From Saxidomus purpurata (Eukaryota; Mollusca; Bivalvia; Venerida; Veneridae), in NCBI GenBank assembly GCA_022818135.1, contig JAFMSR010000015.1, positions 19,007,132 through 19,071,131 of the forward strand: a stretch of DNA of 64,000 nt, written 5' to 3'. The translations under genes were made by a program, and so were the position numbers. The notes below the pieces were generated by a model that did no database searches, was not told the origin of the DNA, and saw nothing but the letters and a program-made list of their open reading frames with translations. This document shows positions 60,936 to 64,000 of this stretch, piece by piece (position 1 is the stretch's first letter; every line of letters begins with the position of its first letter).

Positions 60936-62224
60936 TTTGGACAGTTTTAAATAATGTAGGCCTCTTTACAGATGTAAATAATTTAATATGCATGATCTGC
61001 TCGTCCTTTGAGAAAATTATGTTTTAAGACAGCTGGCTTTTATTAAAACAAAGTTCCATGTCGTGATTCGGTAGAGTTTTATTCAGTTTTTTGCCTAGAA
61101 AGGTAGTTGGGATATCTGAATACCTCTTTTCAGCACTCATACAGTGCTGCTTGATGCCACATTACCATAGATACAGCGGCTAAAGGTACTTCTAAAATAC
61201 TACCGACTAGATCGTGACGAAAAGCTATTGAAACAAACATGATAAAGACTGCAATATCCCTGTAAATAAATCAATGCATCAATCAAACTTAATCATTTAC
61301 TGTTGTTGTTGTTGTGTGACGTCATTCACAGATTTGTATCGGATTGCAAGGTAAAATAATGTTACGGATGGCAAATATCATTCACCGTTGGATTCATACG
61401 TAGATTACTTGTTGATTTGTTGTCATCCTCGGTAACCCAGACTATTCATTATCCTCGGTAACCCAGGCTATTCATTACCCAATTGAATAAATCTCGTACT
61501 TATGAATAATTAATGAGGTAAATTCAAGCCTTTCGATTGGTTTCTTGATATTTTTCTCAAGATTAACTATCCAATGAAATCGCGGCTCTCAAACCGTGTT
61601 AGGGGAAACATTAAAAAGCTTCCATGCTTGTCAGTGATGTAGTTTTGTGCATCACTCGTCTCGGATTGCAGATTTCTATATGATCGTCCCTTAATCGGGA
61701 CAAAAAAAATCAATCATTTTTTTTCAACGTTCTGCATGGTGGTCATTATTTGAGGATACTCTTCATTGTGGAGGTGCTCTTATATTTCACTGGATGAAAA
61801 ATAGTCATGAATATTCATGTATTACGAAGTTTTGCCAGTCTATTTTCCCACGGTATATGACGGAGAGAAGAGGCAGGAATTAACCGTGGAGAGAAGCGGC
61901 AGGAATTAACCGTGGGTTCCGACGATGTATATGACTGAGAGAAGCGGCAGGAATTAACCGTGGGTTCCAACGATGATTTGTTGTGGGATCAATCTTTTCG
62001 CAAATTATGGAGAAAAAAACAGTGACACATGTAATTTTTGACATGGATGGTCTTTTGCTGGGTTTGTTATTTATTTTCGTATTACATTGCTAGTTGACAA
62101 CCATTTAATGTCGAAACAGTTAAGTTTGCAAAATATTTTCGCAATTGAATTAGAATCTAGATTCTATAATATCATGGCTTGATGGGTTTCCGATACGTAA
62201 GAAATAAAAGGCGATCATCCTACA
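60936..62224. other. No gene; two small tandem repeats
   Basis: 61424-61483 has a 27-bp 'tcctcggtaacccag.ctatt' duplication. 61860-61970 has three copies of 'gagaagcggcaggaattaac'. No exon found. Confidence 0.5.
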
Positions 62225-62285
62225 AAAACACTAGACCTTGTTGATTTTATTTGGTATGTGCCATTGTCTAGTGGTGCTCTATTAG
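62225..62285 (+). repeat. Pearl/HINE-like fragment interrupted by the 62286-63363 insertion, left half
   Basis: Reads 'ggtatgtgccattgtctagt' and stops at CTATTAG. The unit resumes after the insertion at 63371 ('gtttgttcaaatcatg'). Confidence 0.8.
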
Positions 62286-63363
62286 ACATTTGCAACGTGA
62301 AACGACTAGCGAGGGGAAGCGAGAAGCGAGGACGTGAAGCGAGTAAATTCGAGGGGTCGTTTCAACAGTATAAGTGCATGCCGTATTGGAAGGAAAATAT
62401 AAATGCCATAATTTGCTTTGTTTTTGTAACAATTGTTACAGGATCTTATAAATCTATCTGTGTGTATTATCGACTCTAACTGGTTAAAATGCAAATTGTA
62501 ACTTGAAGTCATTATCAATGAAAATCATCTCAATATTTTTGGCATCTTCTTTTTCATAAATTGTACTGGTTGGACTTGTGCGTTGTCATCTGATGACGAT
62601 AAAGGTAAAGCAGCGTCCCTAGCATCGACAGCTGCCCCGGGCTGAGGCGTAAGGCACATTGGCTGCCTGTTGCGCCAATGTATCCAATGCGCCTCAGTCT
62701 GGTGTAGGCAATGCGCCTCAACCCGGGGCAGCCAATCCGCGTCACCCTGTTGCAGCCAGTGTAGCCAACGCGCCTCAGCTAGGGACGCTGCGGCAGCAGC
62801 TTTACCTTCATCGTCATCAGATGACAACGCACAAGTCCAACCAGTACAGCGTCGACGAAAACGACCACTCGCAGAGATTGTAAAAGAAAACTACATGATT
62901 TACTCTCAATTTATGAAAAAGAAGATGCCAAAAATATTGAGAGAACTAGGTATTAGTTCCTCAGATGATTCTGATTGATAATAATTTAATAAAATTTGAA
63001 AACTAAAGGACATAAAACATGCATCGAGTTTTTCTTCACCTTGGCCTTATTGTCTCCAAACGCGACCCATGTGTCATGCCGTGTATATCATCGTCTGCTT
63101 AAACGTTTATAAGAGTAAAAATCCATTTTCATTGATAATGACTTCAAGTTACAATTTACATTTTAACCAGTTAGAGTCGATAATAACACAGATAGATTTA
63201 TAAGATCCTGTAACAATTGTTACAAAAACAAAGCAAATTATGGCATTTATATTTTCCTTCCAATACGGCATGCACTTATACTGTTGAAACGACCCCTCGA
63301 ATTTACTCGCTTCACGTCCTCGCTTCTCGCTTCCCCTCGCTAGTCGTTTCACGTTGCAAATGT
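62286..63363. mobile_element. Non-autonomous DNA transposon, nearly identical 240-bp inverted ends, 7-bp target duplication
   Basis: The flanking CTATTAG at 62279-62285 and 63364-63370 is the likely target duplication, splitting an older repeat unit. Element ends are ACATTTGCAACGTGAAACGA in both orientations. The inverted arms (about 62286-62525 and 63124-63363) differ at only two or three positions. The outer 70 bases carry repeated 'gaagcgag' motifs, possible transposase binding sites. Internally, a second, diverged inverted pair (62528-62640 and 62770-62950) surrounds a central block. No transposase is encoded. Superfamily is uncertain because the target size could be read as 5 to 7. Confidence 0.85.
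62670..62978 (+). CDS. Short ORF inside the transposon, remnant of a parental protein
   Basis: The second half reads PSSSSDDNAQVQPVQ, then RRRKRPLAEIVKENYM, then a helix-like IYSQFMKKKMPKILRELG and the acidic end SSSDDSD, with a stop and an AATAAA-like signal nearby. The basic patch resembles a nuclear localisation signal. A parallel frame upstream has NAPQPG-type repeats. On the minus strand the mirrored copy keeps SSSDDNAQVQPVQ but jumps directly to FMKKKMPKILR, having lost about 21 codons. I do not recognise the protein. It is probably the C-terminal end of a parental element's product rather than a working gene. Confidence 0.4.
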   Translation: MRQCIQCASVWCRQCASTRGSQSASPCCSQCSQRASARDAAAAALPSSSSDDNAQVQPVQRRRKRPLAEIVKENYMIYSQFMKKKMPKILRELGISSSDDSD

Positions 63364-63370
63364 CTATTAG

Positions 63371-63450
63371 GTTTGTTCAAATCATGCTCGTTGGGTGAAA
63401 ATTAACCGCGCCCACCTGGAGGGGGGCCCTTCACTTTTTATAGATTTATA
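63371..63450 (+). repeat. Pearl/HINE-like fragment, right half
   Basis: Continues the unit broken at 62285 ('gtttgttcaaatcatgctcg', 'gggggcccttcac'). Confidence 0.65.
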
Positions 63451-63464
63451 GGAGAAACATAGCC

Positions 63465-63717
63465 TCCAATGAGTTCCTATAGCAAACACTGACTTACAAA
63501 GCAACCGCTGACTTCCTTAGCAACCGGTGAATTTCTTAGCAACTAGTGACTGGCCCTAGCAACCAATGACTTTCCCTTAGACCAAGTGACTTCCTTAGCA
63601 ACCAGTGACTTTCCCGAGCAGTCAGTGACCTCCTTAGCATTAATTAAATTCCTTAGCAATAACTAAGCCCCGTAGTAACTAGTGACTTTTCTTAGCAACC
63701 AGTGACTTTCTTAGCAA
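63465..63717. repeat. About 24-bp minisatellite, ten or more degenerate copies
   Basis: The unit is 'ccttagcaaccagtgacttt' plus a few variable bases, with spacing between 20 and 26. Strongly degenerate. Confidence 0.9.
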
Positions 63718-64000
63718 TGTATCATTAAATGTAATGTAAAATGATAAAACGCAAGATTAAATTCATAATAGATGATTTTGCTGAACATTACTCCCTTAAC
63801 ATGGTTAACCTCTCTACCCTATCCGTTTTTATTCCATTTTTTACATTTTTTGTTTTAAAATAAAATGTAGACCCAGGCCTGCTGTGTCTTACAGCAGCTA
63901 CACCCCTGATTGTGTGACAAATAGGGTATCTAGGAGCAAACACCAGAAGCAAGAAGCTTCTCTTAATCTTCCTGACATTACCCATTTTGATGCCGAGTGT
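63718..64000. other. No recognised feature
   Basis: The short minus-strand frame at 63788-63985 has no family resemblance. The window ends here. Confidence 0.4.

Overview
The window is invertebrate nuclear DNA, most likely from a bivalve mollusc. It is AT-rich, genes are sparse and split by long introns, and much of the rest is short non-autonomous repeats. These include tandem-core elements with the phrase 'ggcctagagcttagatattt', tRNA-derived SINEs, palindromic MITEs and decayed non-LTR retrotransposons. There are no operons or ribosome binding sites. Species was inferred from repeat style and protein families, not from a search.

Four spliced genes can be reconstructed. Two are minus-strand paralogues encoding small four-helix membrane proteins like TMEM272 (CDS 8683-14404 and 27587-37274). 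They sit in a tandem segmental duplication: roughly 7190-21600 matches 25735-43700 in order and orientation, including downstream and far-upstream DNA. Copy B has lost the ancestral start codon and carries a 4.7 kb block of repeats in intron 3. After a 500-base assembly gap (44707-45206) comes the 3' part of a plus-strand gene for a protein with a C-terminal membrane helix (45208-48863); its exons are all phase 0 and include a 21-nt micro-exon. A minus-strand gene (52646-54518) encodes a GT32-like Golgi glycosyltransferase with an N-terminal signal anchor and a DXD motif. A 28-bp minisatellite sits directly upstream of its only 3' splice site.

Broken coding sequence includes a probable PD-(D/E)XK-like gene with one in-frame stop (4584-5239), a decayed minus-strand member of an invertebrate family with a DTD motif and Cys-rich tail (about 40495-42065), and four non-LTR reverse transcriptase fragments (32.6-34.0 kb and 56.2-57.1 kb).

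The repeat fraction is varied. It holds three MITEs with TA target duplications (883-1463, 35159-35639, 47873-48050), several long palindromes, and four families of pearl/HINE-like elements with 135-170 bp tandem cores. The youngest-looking insertion is a 1.08 kb element at 62286-63363 with about 240-bp, nearly identical inverted ends, a 7-bp target duplication and an unrecognised short ORF. Two unrelated minisatellites (3.5 kb and 59.7-60.9 kb) share a 30-nt period.
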